The position numbers and the translations under genes are program-made. From Methylovulum sp. (GTDB taxonomy: Bacteria > Pseudomonadota > Gammaproteobacteria > Methylococcales > Methylomonadaceae), in contig JACXTQ010000127.1 of assembly GCA_016919605.1 (NCBI GenBank), positions 1-6,550 on the forward strand: a stretch of 6,550 nucleotides of DNA, read 5' to 3'. The notes under the pieces were generated by a model. It made no database searches. It saw only the letters and a program-made list of their open reading frames with translations, and was not told the DNA's origin. This document shows positions 6,201-6,550 of this stretch, one piece after another. Position 1 is the first letter of the stretch. Each line of letters starts with the position of its first letter.

Positions 6201-6215
6201 ATCTTATCCTCTTCA
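6201..6215 (-). promoter_or_regulatory. Ribosome binding site of the nqrM-like gene
   Basis: The minus strand reads GAAGAGGATAAGATA directly before the ATG. The AGAGGA core with a seven-base spacer is the strongest Shine-Dalgarno sequence in this part of the window and supports a real gene in this frame, rather than an N-terminal extension of sbcB. Confidence 0.65.
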
Positions 6216-6235
6216 TTTTTAAAAATAAGGCGTGC

Positions 6236-6550
6236 TCAATGGCCTCGGCCTAAGGTTTGCATGTCTTTTAAACGGCCATTTTCAAAACGCAAATATTGTT
6301 GCAAACGCCTACGGCCAAAATCATAAACCCATTCCTCAACCACCACATCCACTTCGGCGTATTGTTGCAGACCTATATGGGTAGCCGTATTGGGATATAG
6401 GGTGGTGCCATCACCCAGATATTGGGCTTCGTTGGCATAATGGGTGACACTGCGCCGTTCAATATGGCTGTCTATCGAGTCAGGTTCGCCACATTTATAA
6501 ACCACATCGTTTTTGCTGTTGCCCAATTCGACCAAATGATGCCCACAACG
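6236..6550 (-). CDS. DUF2845-type protein, 5' end missing (continues past the right edge)
   Basis: 104 residues are visible, and the frame stays open to the window edge. A TTG at 6535 could pose as the start, but the codons before it read RCGHH, which completes the family pattern R-C-G-x-x-L-V-x-x-G-x-S-x-x-x-V-x-x-K-C-G-E-P (here RCGHHLVELGNSKNDVVYKCGEP, two cysteines). The start and probably a signal peptide therefore lie beyond 6550. The C-terminal part has EEWVYDFGRRRLQQYLRFENGRL, the typical 'EEWxYNFG...LRFENGRL' ending. These are short, probably periplasmic proteins of unknown function; the GxS...V...GEP turn recalls the SmpA/BamE-like fold, which is my inference. It lies upstream of nqrM and sbcB on the same strand and may be cotranscribed with them. 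Confidence 0.82.
   Translation of the reverse strand, partial: RCGHHLVELGNSKNDVVYKCGEPDSIDSHIERRSVTHYANEAQYLGDGTTLYPNTATHIGLQQYAEVDVVVEEWVYDFGRRRLQQYLRFENGRLKDMQTLGRGH

Noticed and set aside
6216..6227. ATTTTTAAAAAT palindrome between the DUF2845 and nqrM-like genes
   Set aside because: It is a pure A/T palindrome without a GC stem; it cannot act as an intrinsic terminator and is expected by chance in AT-rich spacers.

Overview
The window looks like chromosomal DNA of a gammaproteobacterium. The protein sequences of IlvB, IlvH, MltB and exonuclease I are close to the enterobacterial and pseudomonad forms, and a methanotroph-type (Methylococcales) host is my tentative guess. Most of the window has mid-range GC. 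The first ~1,030 bases are clearly AT-richer (for example 25% GC at 181-240 against 58% at 1081-1140).

Layout from left to right. (a) 1-1026, minus strand: a compact accessory module made of a HEPN-domain protein (634-1026), a 205-aa partner of uncharacterised type (9-626) and perhaps the start of a third gene running off the left edge. (b) 1042-3269, minus strand: ilvB-ilvH, the large and small subunits of acetolactate synthase, overlapping by 1 nt. The HEPN gene begins only 15 nt after ilvH, where many relatives carry ilvC. (c) 3270-3527: a divergent intergenic region with a tentative ilvB promoter and a small dyad. (d) 3528-4559, plus strand: mltB, a lipoprotein lytic transglycosylase. (e) 4540-6030, minus strand: sbcB (exonuclease I), whose 3' end overlaps mltB tail to tail by 20 nt. 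(f) 6023-6199, minus strand: a 58-aa gene strongly resembling nqrM, the Na+-NQR maturation factor. It occupies what a naive reading would assign to the sbcB N-terminus. (g) 6236 to the right edge, minus strand: a DUF2845-type secreted protein, missing its 5' end.

The conserved genes serve branched-chain amino acid synthesis, murein turnover, DNA repair/recombination and respiratory-complex maturation. They do not form one functional system; only ilvB-ilvH and possibly DUF2845-nqrM-sbcB look like transcription units. The two most informative points are the HEPN module placed directly behind ilvH, and the short nqrM-like gene that also redefines the start of sbcB. I saw no tRNA, rRNA, insertion sequence or CRISPR array.
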